In this document: positions 17,060-25,576 of the stretch, in pieces
Layout: each line of letters starts with the position of its first letter
How positions within the stretch are numbered: position 1 is the stretch's first letter
Source of the DNA: Pirellulales bacterium
GTDB lineage: Bacteria; Planctomycetota; Planctomycetia; Pirellulales; JAICIG01
Length of the DNA: 36,441 nucleotides
Direction: 5' to 3'
Assembly: GCA_025924495.1 (NCBI GenBank)
Contig: JAICIG010000013.1
Location: 1 to 36,441, forward strand
Program-made: the position numbers and the translations under genes
The notes under the pieces: generated by a model
The model's database searches: none
What the model saw: only the letters and a program-made list of their open reading frames with translations
What the model was told of the DNA's origin: nothing

Positions 17060-18714
17060 CGGCGCAGCTCCTCTGCCAAACCTGCAATGCTGCTGCCTCG
17101 CAACCCGAGACGGCGGCGAACTTCAAACAGCGGCGGGCGACGTAGTCGCGAGGCCGCCAGCAATTCGTCGTCATCCAGTAGGCGTTCGGGCGAGCAGTCC
17201 GCCAACAAGCGCCCGCCAACAAGCACCAACACTCGGTCGGCGTAGCGAGCCACGCTTCGCAAGTCGTGCGTACTGAAGATCAGCCCGCAATCTTGGCGTT
17301 GCGAAACGGCTTTCACAACTCCATCGAGCATTCTGGTTACCAAGAACTGATCTTGCCCGGTCGTCGGTTCGTCAAGCAACAGCAACTGCGGTTTGAGCGT
17401 CAAGAGCGCGGCAACCGCCACGCGCAAGCGTTGTCCTTGACTGAGCGCCAACGGCGGCTCATCAAGCACGTCGACAAGATTCATTTGCGCGGCCGCCTCG
17501 GCCACGAACTGCTCTGCTTCGGCTCGATCGGCGCCCGACTGCTCGGGACCGAACGACAACTCAGCGCGAACGCTATTGCAAAACAGCGTCAGATCAGGGT
17601 TTTGCAGCATCAGACCGCGAACGAAGGAACTCGGGCTGTTGTCAATTTCGATGCGTCCCTGGAACGGCCTCATGAGCCCAGCCAATGCAGCCAGCAAAGT
17701 GCTCTTGCCGGAACCGTTCGGCCCTACAAGCGCAATACGTTCCGCCGCGCAAACATTGAAGCTGACCTGCTCAATCGCCGGCGCGGCGACTCGCGGGAAG
17801 CGGACGGAAACATTCTCCACATGCAACAGCCGCGGTCTGTTTTTTTCCGGCAACGGCTCCATGCAACTACCTGCTGGAACCGTCGCCGGTCGATGCCAGG
17901 CGGCAGTCTGGCAAAACTCGAGAGCAGTTAACGCCGGCGGGCGCCCAAGCTTCCGCGCCAATTGAGTCACTTCCGGTAGCGCGATTCCCGCTGCAGAGAG
18001 AGCGTCGCACAACGGTTCGCGCTGGCTCGAGTTTATGTCGTTGAGAAGGCGGCCTCGATCCATCACTAACACGCGATCCGCGTAAGGCAAAACTTCATCC
18101 AGGCGATGTTCCACGAACAGAATAGTCAGTCCCGCCTGACGCAGCCGCTGGAGCTCCTCCAACAATTCGGCGGCCGCGGCAGCGTCGAGTTGACTTAGCG
18201 GTTCATCGAGCAGCAGCAGCTTCGGCTGCATCGCCATAATGGCCGCCAACAACAGACGCTGCTTCTGGCCGCCGGAGAGTTGTTGGGTCGCTTTCCGGCC
18301 CTGCCCTTCGAGCCCCAACCTGCCGAGCGTCTCGGTAACGCGTGCATCGATCTCGTCGATGGCCATTGCCAAGTTCTCTAGGCCAAATGCAATCTCTGCC
18401 GCCACGGTCGTCGTGCAGATCTGCTCGTCCGGCGCTTGCAATACCAGTCCGGCGAGCGATGCCAGTTCTTGCTGATTACAATGCCGCGCATCGCGACCGA
18501 ACAGTACGATTTGGCCTCCCATCGATCCTGAGGAGTGGTGCGGAATCAGACCGGCGGCAGCGCGGAGTAGAGTTGATTTGCCCGAGCCCGAGCAGCCGGC
18601 AAGCACCGTCCAACTTCCGGGTGCAAGCGCAAAGGAAATGTCCTCAAGCGACGGCTTGCATCGCCCGGCAAACGTGAAGCTCAGGCGATCCACTGCCAGC
18701 GCGGGGTTGCTCAT
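17056..18714 (-). CDS. ECF transporter fused double ATPase (EcfA-EcfA')
   Basis: This 552-residue protein has two complete ABC ATPase domains in one chain, powering the ECF importer. Domain 1 (about 5-235) has Walker A GCSGSGKST with K46, Q-loop LQAPDEQ, signature LSGGQ, and Walker B LLLLDEP. Domain 2 (about 297-540) has Walker A GPNGSGKST with K337, Q-loop LQNPDL, a variant signature LSQGQ, and Walker B LLLLDEP. A linker of about 60 residues joins them. The same S / double-ATPase / T layout is known for the YkoEDC type. The ATG at 18714 overlaps the S-component stop (ATGA), which fixes the start; the frame is open much further upstream, but that stretch lies inside the S-component gene. Confidence 0.93.
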   Translation of the reverse strand: MSNPALAVDRLSFTFAGRCKPSLEDISFALAPGSWTVLAGCSGSGKSTLLRAAAGLIPHHSSGSMGGQIVLFGRDARHCNQQELASLAGLVLQAPDEQICTTTVAAEIAFGLENLAMAIDEIDARVTETLGRLGLEGQGRKATQQLSGGQKQRLLLAAIMAMQPKLLLLDEPLSQLDAAAAAELLEELQRLRQAGLTILFVEHRLDEVLPYADRVLVMDRGRLLNDINSSQREPLCDALSAAGIALPEVTQLARKLGRPPALTALEFCQTAAWHRPATVPAGSCMEPLPEKNRPRLLHVENVSVRFPRVAAPAIEQVSFNVCAAERIALVGPNGSGKSTLLAALAGLMRPFQGRIEIDNSPSSFVRGLMLQNPDLTLFCNSVRAELSFGPEQSGADRAEAEQFVAEAAAQMNLVDVLDEPPLALSQGQRLRVAVAALLTLKPQLLLLDEPTTGQDQFLVTRMLDGVVKAVSQRQDCGLIFSTHDLRSVARYADRVLVLVGGRLLADCSPERLLDDDELLAASRLRRPPLFEVRRRLGLRGSSIAGLAEELRR

Positions 18715-19517
18715 CGAGCAATCCTCCGCAATCGGAAGCCGAGCAGCGTTCCGATTGCGCCGCCGATCGCGCCATACAGAAAGCCGGGAATCAATGTGCC
18801 TGCCGCGATGAACCAAGTGGCGTACTGCAAGCGATACATCACCTGATAAATGCAATACTGCACGAACAGCGGCGCGGCGTTCAGCATGCCGATCGTAATT
18901 GCCATGCGCCAGACAATGCTGGCCGGCGGCTTGGCGCGCGGTTGTTTGAGACTGTCCCCGGTCGTCACTCCCATCGCCGCCAGAATCATTTCGCCCAGCG
19001 CGATGCTCACGGTGACGAACAACAACTGAATCAAGCCAAACATCCCGCCGAAGACGCAGTTCAGCGTAAACAGCGCGAGATTGATCAACATCAATGTGCC
19101 GGGCCGGGGCAACAGCGTGATGATGACTGCCAGCAGCAGGCAAGGAATGCCTTCATCGCCGAGTCCGGTCACAAAGATGACAAATGGCCCGAACAGCGGC
19201 CGCAAGATTGTGCCGACGATGACTGCCGTGTGTGAAACGGCAAAGTGCAGTCCGGCGATTAACCCGATCGTCGCGAGCCCTTCGACGCCCGTTTCCGCAA
19301 TGACGCGCCTGCCGCCAAGGCAGATGCCGATCCAACCCAATACCGACAGCACGATGCTTGCAACAACCAGTGCAACTACCCACGGCCGGTCTTCGAGGCC
19401 GGGCAAGTCGTGAGCGCGGAATTTCGCCACAAAAGTCACCGCCAATAGCAATCCACCTGCGGCATATAGCAACCCCGGCAACAGACCGCTTCGACGCCGG
19501 ATGGTTGAGGTTGTCAT
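18711..19517 (-). CDS. ECF transporter S component, substrate unknown
   Basis: This 268-residue integral membrane protein has about seven hydrophobic segments. They include about 10-27, 43-65, 80-105, 110-150 (rich in Gly/Leu/Ile), 160-185, 205-230 and 235-260. By position in front of the fused ATPase and EcfT genes it is the substrate-binding S component. The gene order matches the YkoE-YkoD-YkoC type (thiamine or hydroxymethylpyrimidine uptake), but I see no motif that settles the substrate and no vitamin riboswitch in the upstream 200 bases. The ATG at 19517 is preferred over an in-frame TTG at 19547. No strong ribosome site is visible. Confidence 0.78.
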   Translation of the reverse strand: MTTSTIRRRSGLLPGLLYAAGGLLLAVTFVAKFRAHDLPGLEDRPWVVALVVASIVLSVLGWIGICLGGRRVIAETGVEGLATIGLIAGLHFAVSHTAVIVGTILRPLFGPFVIFVTGLGDEGIPCLLLAVIITLLPRPGTLMLINLALFTLNCVFGGMFGLIQLLFVTVSIALGEMILAAMGVTTGDSLKQPRAKPPASIVWRMAITIGMLNAAPLFVQYCIYQVMYRLQYATWFIAAGTLIPGFLYGAIGGAIGTLLGFRLRRIAR

Positions 19518-19610
19518 ACAACGCGAGTTTCGCTCGGATAATTGCAAAATACAGGGCGGAAGCAGGCGGCAATTCGTCGGCGCCCCCGTTTTCCCTTGGC
19601 TCGACTGTGG

Positions 19611-19616
19611 TATAAG
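19611..19616 (+). promoter_or_regulatory. Putative extended -10 promoter for fadB
   Basis: TATAAG preceded by TGG gives an extended -10 (TGnTATAAG), 105 bases before the fadB start. No good -35 is seen at the expected spacing, which extended -10 promoters do not strictly need. It lies in the divergent region shared with the ECF operon. Confidence 0.38.
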
Positions 19617-19720
19617 ATTCCGATGTCGCTCGTCGCTTTCTCGTGGTGACCGCCGTCGGGCAGGCGGGACAGCTTAACCAACGCCGCCCCGCACTGAAAA
19701 GAGCCGGAAGGAATCGCCGT

Positions 19721-21862
19721 ATGCCGGAAGAAACGCTGCAGTTGTCCTGGCCCGAACCCGACGTCGCCGTGCTCACGCTCGACGCGCCTGGCAAAGGGGC
19801 CAATATACTCTCTCAGTCGGTGCTGGAAGAGCTGGAGAGACATCTCGATCAGCTTGCAGGCCGCAAGGATCTCGCCGGGCTGATCTTCCGTTCCGCCAAG
19901 CCGGGCATCTTCATAGCCGGGGCGGATCTACGGGAGTTCGCCGCGGCCAAGAACCCAACGCGGGAGCAAACGACGGCGATCGCCACGCGCGGCCGTGAGC
20001 TGTTTGCGAGGTTATCCAAGGGCGCTTATGTGACAGTCGCCGCCATCGACGGAATCTGTGTCGGCGGCGGCGCCGAGCTGGCGATCTGGTGCGACCGCCG
20101 CATCATGACCACTAGCCCCAAAGCGCAGTTCGGTTTCCCTGAGGTCAAGCTGGGACTGTTTCCCGGCTGGGGCGGAACGGCCCGCACGCCGCGCATCGTC
20201 GGCTTGGGAAATGCCGTCGAAATGATCACCAGCGGCGAATCGATCGACGGGCGCACCGCCTCGCAGATGGGCCTGATCTCCGACCTCGTCCCCAGCGAAC
20301 GTCTGGACGCGGCAGCCATCGCCCTGGTGCGCGCGGAACAGAATAGCAAGCAATACCTGACCGATCGCGAGCGTTGGAGCAAGCCGCTGGAAATGGATGA
20401 GACCGAGTTAGGCTTCCTCGGGGCGACGGCGTCGGCCTACATCCAACAGCAAACCAAAGGACAGTACCCCGCGCCGCTCGCGGCGCTCGAGGTCCTGTTG
20501 GGTTCGGCGGGCGTCGACGTCGAGACGGCCGGCCAAATCGAGGCCGAAGGATTTGCAGGCGTGTTTGGAACGCCGATCAATCGCGCCTTGATCAACGTCT
20601 TTTTTCTCACCGACCGCAACAAGAAAGACGCTGGCGTCGAAAACGCCGCGGCGAAGCCGCGAGAAATCAAATCAGTCGGAGTTTTCGGCGCCGGCATTAT
20701 GGGCTCGGGCATCGCTGCCGCCGTCGTCAAGCGGGAGATCCCCGTCACGCTGACCGATGCCGCAGCGCCGGCGCTCGCGGGCGGAGTGCAGAAGATCCTG
20801 GAAGAGGTTGCTTATAACAAGCAGACGAAAGGCGCCGATCCTCAACGCATGCTCAAGTTTGCGCCGCTGGTCAACGCAACCACCGTCGATGCCGAATTCG
20901 CGCGTTGCAATCTGGTCATCGAGGCGGTGGTTGAGAATCCGAAGGTTAAGACAGAACTTTATGCCCGCATCGAGCCGCTGTTGGCCGATGACGCCATCCT
21001 GGCATCGAACACTTCGGCAATTTCAATCGGACGCCTGGCCGAAAAGCTGAAACGACCTGAGCGGTTCTGCGGCATCCACTTCTTCAATCCGGTGCGCAAA
21101 ATGCCGCTGGTGGAAGTGATTCGCGGGCCTAAGACGAGCGACGAAACCATTGCCAGCGCCGTCGCCTTCGCCAAGGCAATCGGCAAGTCGCCGATCGTCG
21201 TCAACGATGGTCCTGGTTTTCTCGTCAACCGGCTGTTGCTGCCGTATATGAATGAAGCGCTGGAGTTGATTCTGGACGGCGTCGACATCAAAGCCATCGA
21301 AGGCGCCGCCAAAAGCTTCGGCATGCCGATGGGACCAATCACGCTCTACGACGTCGTCGGTCTGGATACGGCGTACTATGCGGGACAGGTGATGCGCGAA
21401 GCCTTTCCGGATCGCATCGTCGAGTCGCCGCTGTTGGCCGCCATGGTCAAGGCGGGACGTTTGGGCCAGAAAACGGGCGTCGGGTTCTTTGCGTATAAAG
21501 ACAAGCAAGGGCGCGGTCAGCCGGATCCAGCGTTGGCCGATGTCGTCAAACCGCTCATTCGCAAGCAGGAGAAGCTCGGCGAGCAGCAGATTACCGAACG
21601 CTTGTTTTTGCCGATGGTGCTCGAGGCCACGCGGATTCTGGCAGAACATAAGGTCCGCGACCCGCGCGATGTCGATCTCGGGCTGATTTACGGCATCGGC
21701 TTTCCGCCCTTCAAAGGCGGCTTGCTGTTTTGGGCCGATACGATCGGCGCCGCCAAGCTGGTGGAAATGCTCAAGCCGTATGCGGCGCTCGGCGCCCGCT
21801 ACCAACCCACGCCGATGTTGCTGGAGATGGCCAAGGAAAATCGCAGCTTCTACGGGAATTGA
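19721..21862 (+). CDS. fadB: Fatty acid oxidation multienzyme (enoyl-CoA hydratase / 3-hydroxyacyl-CoA dehydrogenase)
   Basis: This 713-residue protein is the alpha subunit of the beta-oxidation complex. It hydrates 2-enoyl-CoA and oxidises the resulting 3-hydroxyacyl-CoA with NAD. The N-terminal crotonase domain (about 8-190) has the oxyanion-hole stretch IAGADL and the two catalytic glutamates in GGGAELAIWCD and FPEVKLGLFPGWGG. The dehydrogenase Rossmann motif GVFGAGIMGSG is near residue 321. The catalytic His lies in HFFNPVRKMPLVEV near residue 453. Paired C-terminal helical domains follow to the end. The ATG at 19721 has GGAAGGA upstream and aligns with FadB/FadJ N-termini; the open frame to 19643 is ignored. 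fadA lies 121 bases downstream. fadJ would be an equally valid name. Confidence 0.95.
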   Translation: MPEETLQLSWPEPDVAVLTLDAPGKGANILSQSVLEELERHLDQLAGRKDLAGLIFRSAKPGIFIAGADLREFAAAKNPTREQTTAIATRGRELFARLSKGAYVTVAAIDGICVGGGAELAIWCDRRIMTTSPKAQFGFPEVKLGLFPGWGGTARTPRIVGLGNAVEMITSGESIDGRTASQMGLISDLVPSERLDAAAIALVRAEQNSKQYLTDRERWSKPLEMDETELGFLGATASAYIQQQTKGQYPAPLAALEVLLGSAGVDVETAGQIEAEGFAGVFGTPINRALINVFFLTDRNKKDAGVENAAAKPREIKSVGVFGAGIMGSGIAAAVVKREIPVTLTDAAAPALAGGVQKILEEVAYNKQTKGADPQRMLKFAPLVNATTVDAEFARCNLVIEAVVENPKVKTELYARIEPLLADDAILASNTSAISIGRLAEKLKRPERFCGIHFFNPVRKMPLVEVIRGPKTSDETIASAVAFAKAIGKSPIVVNDGPGFLVNRLLLPYMNEALELILDGVDIKAIEGAAKSFGMPMGPITLYDVVGLDTAYYAGQVMREAFPDRIVESPLLAAMVKAGRLGQKTGVGFFAYKDKQGRGQPDPALADVVKPLIRKQEKLGEQQITERLFLPMVLEATRILAEHKVRDPRDVDLGLIYGIGFPPFKGGLLFWADTIGAAKLVEMLKPYAALGARYQPTPMLLEMAKENRSFYGN

Positions 21863-21983
21863 AAAAAACCAATTCCAGTTTGAGGCAGAGAGTTAATCCG
21901 CACGAATCAAAAGCCCTTCAAGGCAAACCAATACAAGGACGTCGGCTTGCTCAGCATCGCCGGCGCCAGCGAGGAGTGAGATC

Positions 21984-23141
21984 ATGAAACGAGCAGTAGT
22001 TGTTGATGCAGTGCGAACGGCAATCGGACGAGCCCATAAAGACAAGGGCGTTTTTCGCGAGGTGCGCAGCGACGACCTCGCGGTGGCCGTCGTCCGGGCC
22101 ATTGTCGAGCGCACGGGCATCGATCCTGGCGAAGTTGAAGATCTGGTGCTCGGCAACACGCAGCAGCAGGGCGAACAAGGCTTCAACGCTGCCCGACACG
22201 TTGCCTTAATGGCTGATTTGTCGGTGGCCACGGCCGGCGCGACGATCAATCGCTTGTGCGGTTCCAGCTTGCAGGCTTTGAACCAGGCCTCGCACGCCAT
22301 CATGGCGGGCTTCGAAGATGTGCAGATCGTCGGCGGCCTGGAGCACATGCAGCACATCGCGATGGATAAAGACATCGACGTGAACCCGAAGCTGTTTCAT
22401 CGCACTTCGAAAGGCGCGCTGAGCATGGGCATCACCGCCGAGTTTCTCGCTCAAACGCAGGGCATCTCGCGAGAAGAACAAGACGCCTTTGCCATGCGCA
22501 GCCACCTCAAGGCTGCAGCCGCCCACGCCAACGGCGAGTTCAAAAACGAAATCATTCCGATCTGGGGCCGCAACGAAGCGGGCGAACGCATTCTTGTCGA
22601 TTTCGATCAATGCGTACGGCCCGATTGCAGCATGGAAGGGCTCGCCGCGCTCAAGCCCGCGTTCATGCCCGGCATGGGCACGGTTACGGCGGGCAATAGC
22701 TCTCCGCTGAATGACGGCGCCGCGGCGCTGCTGGTCATGTCGGAAGAAAAAGCCCAAGAACTGGGATTGAAACCTTTGGCTCGCGTGCTGGCCACCGCCG
22801 TCGTCGGAGTCGATCCGTGTGTGATGGGAACCGGCCCCGTTCCGGCCACGCAAAAAGCCCTAAAGCGAGCCGGCTTAACCTTGAAAGACATCGACGTGAT
22901 CGAGTTGAACGAAGCGTTCGCTTCGCAAGCGCTGGCCTGCATTCGCATGCTCAGCCTTGACGAAGCCAAGGTGAATCTGCGCGGCGGCGCCATTGCCATC
23001 GGCCATCCGCTGGGCGCCAGCGGCGCCCGCATCGCCACAACGCTCGTTCACAACATGGTCGACCGCAATGCCGCCCTCGGGCTGGCCACTATGTGCATCG
23101 GCGTGGGCCAAGGGATCGCTACGATCTTCGAGCGTATCTAA
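21984..23141 (+). CDS. fadA: 3-ketoacyl-CoA thiolase (acetyl-CoA acyltransferase)
   Basis: This 385-residue thiolase is the beta subunit that cleaves 3-ketoacyl-CoA to acetyl-CoA in the last step of beta-oxidation. The nucleophilic Cys is C92 in [23 protein letters not shown] supplies the active-site His H341, and C371 in [12 protein letters not shown] is the proton-transfer Cys. Length and termini (start [12 protein letters not shown], end [11 protein letters not shown]) fit FadA better than the longer FadI. A GGAG ribosome site lies just before the ATG. It is in one direction with fadB, almost certainly one operon. The stop lies 4 bases from the stop of the convergent ferritin-like gene. 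Confidence 0.95.
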   Translation: MKRAVVVDAVRTAIGRAHKDKGVFREVRSDDLAVAVVRAIVERTGIDPGEVEDLVLGNTQQQGEQGFNAARHVALMADLSVATAGATINRLCGSSLQALNQASHAIMAGFEDVQIVGGLEHMQHIAMDKDIDVNPKLFHRTSKGALSMGITAEFLAQTQGISREEQDAFAMRSHLKAAAAHANGEFKNEIIPIWGRNEAGERILVDFDQCVRPDCSMEGLAALKPAFMPGMGTVTAGNSSPLNDGAAALLVMSEEKAQELGLKPLARVLATAVVGVDPCVMGTGPVPATQKALKRAGLTLKDIDVIELNEAFASQALACIRMLSLDEAKVNLRGGAIAIGHPLGASGARIATTLVHNMVDRNAALGLATMCIGVGQGIATIFERI

Positions 23142-23145
23142 CCGC

Positions 23146-23598
23146 TCAGTTCTGCGTATATTCCTTCAAGAAGCCCTTGAAGAGAATCAGGTGCTCTTCC
23201 TCGGCCTTGAGGAGCTGAATGGCGAGATCCTGCGTGACGTAGTCTTCGCCTTCGGTGGCTTTGATGATCTTCTTGTATTGAGCGCAGGCGGCTTCTTCCG
23301 CCTCGATCACGGCCTTAATGACGCCGACGACATCCGTGGTGTTTTCGCTGGGCTGCTTCTGATTGCCAAGCTTCACGGCCTTTGAGCCGGGGACCAGCCC
23401 GCCGATCTGCTTAATCCGTTGGCCAAGCTGGGTGGCATGGCCCAGTTCTTCGGCGATATCGACGGCCAGCGATTTCTTGATCTCTTCGGCCCGGACGCCA
23501 TCGAGATTGATGCTGTTGGCCAGGTAATTCATGACCGTCTCCAGCTCCATCGAGTAGGCGGTCTTGAGCATCTCGATCACTTCTGCATTGCCGGCCAT
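23146..23598 (-). CDS. Ferritin-like / bacterioferritin-type diiron protein
   Basis: This 150-residue four-helix protein probably binds a diiron centre for iron storage or oxidation. Candidate ligands are E18 in helix 1, E51/H54 (EELGH) in helix 2, E99 or E102 in helix 3, and E133/H136 (EEEH) in helix 4, giving the two E-x-x-H motifs of the family. No Met haem ligand can be assigned with confidence. It is short of full ferritin length, resembling small ferritin-like domain proteins. The ribosome site AGGAG overlaps the stop of the HEAT-repeat gene upstream, so the two are translationally coupled. Iron protection is inferred from the family only. Confidence 0.85.
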   Translation of the reverse strand: MAGNAEVIEMLKTAYSMELETVMNYLANSINLDGVRAEEIKKSLAVDIAEELGHATQLGQRIKQIGGLVPGSKAVKLGNQKQPSENTTDVVGVIKAVIEAEEAACAQYKKIIKATEGEDYVTQDLAIQLLKAEEEHLILFKGFLKEYTQN

Positions 23599-23601
23599 GA
23601 A

Positions 23602-24594
23602 TCAACTCCTTTTTTTCAGTTCGATTAATACTTCGTCGGCCTGCACGCGAATGCCGTCCGGCAAGTCATTGCTGGTCAGCTTCTTGATTGGCTCGACCAG
23701 CGCGGCCAGGTCGGCTTGCGGGCTCTTTTCGGCCAGGTCCTTCGTTGCGCGCAGCGCGTTGACCAGAATCATATCTCGTTTATACTCGCGCGATTGCTGT
23801 TGCTCTTCCAAGCCCACAGCGGCTTGCTGGTCGCGATCGAGCATCTCGGTCAACACGCCGACGGCTTTCTGATCGCCGCGACGCGCGAGCATGGTTGCGG
23901 CGTTATAGCGTACATCGGGATAGCTGTCGACCAGCATCGCCTCCAGCCGCTTGATCGATGCAGGCGAACCTGCCGCGCCTAAGGCAAAAGCCGCCGCCGA
24001 ACGCATCAGCGGCTTGTCGTCGCGCGAGGCTTTGAGAATCGCAGGAATCAAATGTTTGTGGTCGATCCAGTCCTTTTCCGGGGCGGTGGAGAGATAAACC
24101 GCCAGGGCTTTCATGGCCGAAAACTGCACGGCCGATTCTTTCTCGTCTCGCTGGAGCCCGGCGGCTTTTACCAGCACGTCAATCACCTCGGGCACGCGGA
24201 ACTCGCCCAAAGCGTTGCACAGATAAACGCGCAACTGAATCGACCGATCGTCCATGCCGGCAGTTTCCTGTTCGGTCTCGAGCGTATCGACCAATTCGCG
24301 AGCCAGCGCTCGGTCTTGCTTGAGATGCTCGTTGCGCGGGTTTCGCAGCACATCTGCCAGGTCATGGGCGGCTTGCCAGCGACCATCGTTGTTGCGTTTG
24401 AGCGCCTCGACGTAGGCGGTCGGGTTGCTTTCACGCTCGACGAGCCACTTGATGCCCGCCCCAATCGCGAACATGATGATCACGATCAGCGCGGGAATGA
24501 CAAACAAACGCACAATGAAGCCGGCGCTGGGGGGCTCGACGGGCGGCAAACGGTCATCGGGCGAGACTGAATCGGGAACGTCGGAAAACGACAT
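23602..24594 (-). CDS. HEAT-repeat protein with N-terminal membrane anchor
   Basis: This 330-residue protein has a Pro/Asp-rich N-terminus (1-24) and one transmembrane helix (about 26-48; FVIPALIVIIMFAIGAGI). Alpha-helical HEAT-type repeats fill roughly 60-310, for example AAAFALGAAGSPASIKRLEA and NAATMLARRGDQKAVGVL. HEAT repeats are protein-binding scaffolds. The body would face cytoplasm or periplasm depending on orientation, which the sequence does not settle. It is the first gene of a two-gene unit with the ferritin-like gene, and its TGA lies inside that gene's ribosome site. Its own start has only a weak CAGG upstream. Its partner is unknown. Confidence 0.8.
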   Translation of the reverse strand: MSFSDVPDSVSPDDRLPPVEPPSAGFIVRLFVIPALIVIIMFAIGAGIKWLVERESNPTAYVEALKRNNDGRWQAAHDLADVLRNPRNEHLKQDRALARELVDTLETEQETAGMDDRSIQLRVYLCNALGEFRVPEVIDVLVKAAGLQRDEKESAVQFSAMKALAVYLSTAPEKDWIDHKHLIPAILKASRDDKPLMRSAAAFALGAAGSPASIKRLEAMLVDSYPDVRYNAATMLARRGDQKAVGVLTEMLDRDQQAAVGLEEQQQSREYKRDMILVNALRATKDLAEKSPQADLAALVEPIKKLTSNDLPDGIRVQADEVLIELKKRS

Positions 24595-24791
24595 GACAAC
24601 CTGAGAAAAACGGGCGAATAAGGGGCAAAGTCTGCATTCAGTTTAACATTCGCCTGCCATAACACTAGGGCTCCGAGACGCTCGGCTCGTCGGCCGCCTG
24701 ACCATAACTTGCCGTTAGCACGCAACTTGCGCCTCGCACGCCGACACGGGCCAGGCCTTGCCGCCCGGCGATCTCTTTTGAAAATTGTGGC

Positions 24792-25511
24792 ATGCTGCTA
24801 CTTGATCTATCGCTGCCGACCTCAGAAGAGAATTTGGCGCTCGACGAGGCGATAATCGAACAAGCAGAAGCCGCCGGCCAGCCGCGCGAATGCTTGCGAC
24901 TCTGGGAACCCCGCTCGCCGATGGTGGTTATCGGCCGCAGTTCGGAACTGTCGGTCGAGGCGAATGAAGCCGTCTGTCGCGAGCGCGGCGTACCCATCTT
25001 TCGTCGCACGAGCGGCGGGGCAGCCATCGTGACCGGTCCTGGCTGCCTGATGTATGCCGTGGTGCTGAGCCTCAAACTGCGGCCCCACTTGCGCTCGATC
25101 GACGAAGCGCATAGCGCCGTGCTGAGCAGGCTTGTCGAAGCAATTCGCACGCTCGTGCCCGAGGTGCGGCGCCGCGGAACGAGCGACCTGGCCATTGGCG
25201 AACGAAAGTTCTCCGGCAACAGCCTGCGAGTTAAGCGCAACCATCTGCTCTATCACGGGACGCTGCTCTACGATTTTCCGCTCGAACTGGCGGAGCAGTG
25301 CTTAGGGCAACCGCCTCGGCAGCCCGATTACCGAGCCGGCCGATCGCATGCCGAGTTTATCACCAATCTGCCGACGAGCGCCAATGCTCTCCGCCAAGCG
25401 ATCGCGGCGGTCTGGAACGCCGGCGAACCCCTGACAGACTGGCCCCGGCAACTCACAGCGCAATTGGTCGCCGAGAAATATTCGCGATCCGATTGGAACG
25501 CGAAAAGGTGA
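24792..25511 (+). CDS. Lipoate-protein ligase A-like / biotin-lipoate ligase family protein
   Basis: This 239-residue protein belongs to the LplA/BPL_LplA_LipB fold, which transfers lipoate (or octanoate) to lysines of dehydrogenase E2 and GcvH proteins. Visible motifs are RRTSGGAAIVTGPG (71-84), matching the family R-R-x-S-G-G nucleotide/lipoyl loop, and IGERKFSGNSLRVKRNHLL with K139 as the conserved lipoyl-AMP-contacting lysine, followed by HGTLLYDF. It lacks the separate C-terminal domain of E. coli LplA (about 338 residues). It may therefore be an octanoyl or lipoyl transferase that needs a partner. The start ATG has no strong ribosome site. It is divergent from the HEAT gene and convergent with the VWA gene. 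Confidence 0.85.
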   Translation: MLLLDLSLPTSEENLALDEAIIEQAEAAGQPRECLRLWEPRSPMVVIGRSSELSVEANEAVCRERGVPIFRRTSGGAAIVTGPGCLMYAVVLSLKLRPHLRSIDEAHSAVLSRLVEAIRTLVPEVRRRGTSDLAIGERKFSGNSLRVKRNHLLYHGTLLYDFPLELAEQCLGQPPRQPDYRAGRSHAEFITNLPTSANALRQAIAAVWNAGEPLTDWPRQLTAQLVAEKYSRSDWNAKR

Positions 25512-25576
25512 GCGGCGGATCGGCGGCTGGGCATAAGGGAAAACGGATGACAATCGCCAATCCGCGACCGCCTGCC

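Noticed and set aside
18715..19143. Upstream extension of the fused ATPase reading frame
   Set aside because: It lies within the S-component gene, and the ATGA overlap at 18711-18714 gives the proper start.
19518..19720. Possible vitamin riboswitch in front of the ECF operon
   Set aside because: I looked for TPP, cobalamin and FMN conserved boxes on the minus strand and found none.
21023..21805. 260-residue minus-strand frame inside fadB
   Set aside because: It is antisense to the well-conserved hydroxyacyl-CoA dehydrogenase domain and has no recognisable motif.
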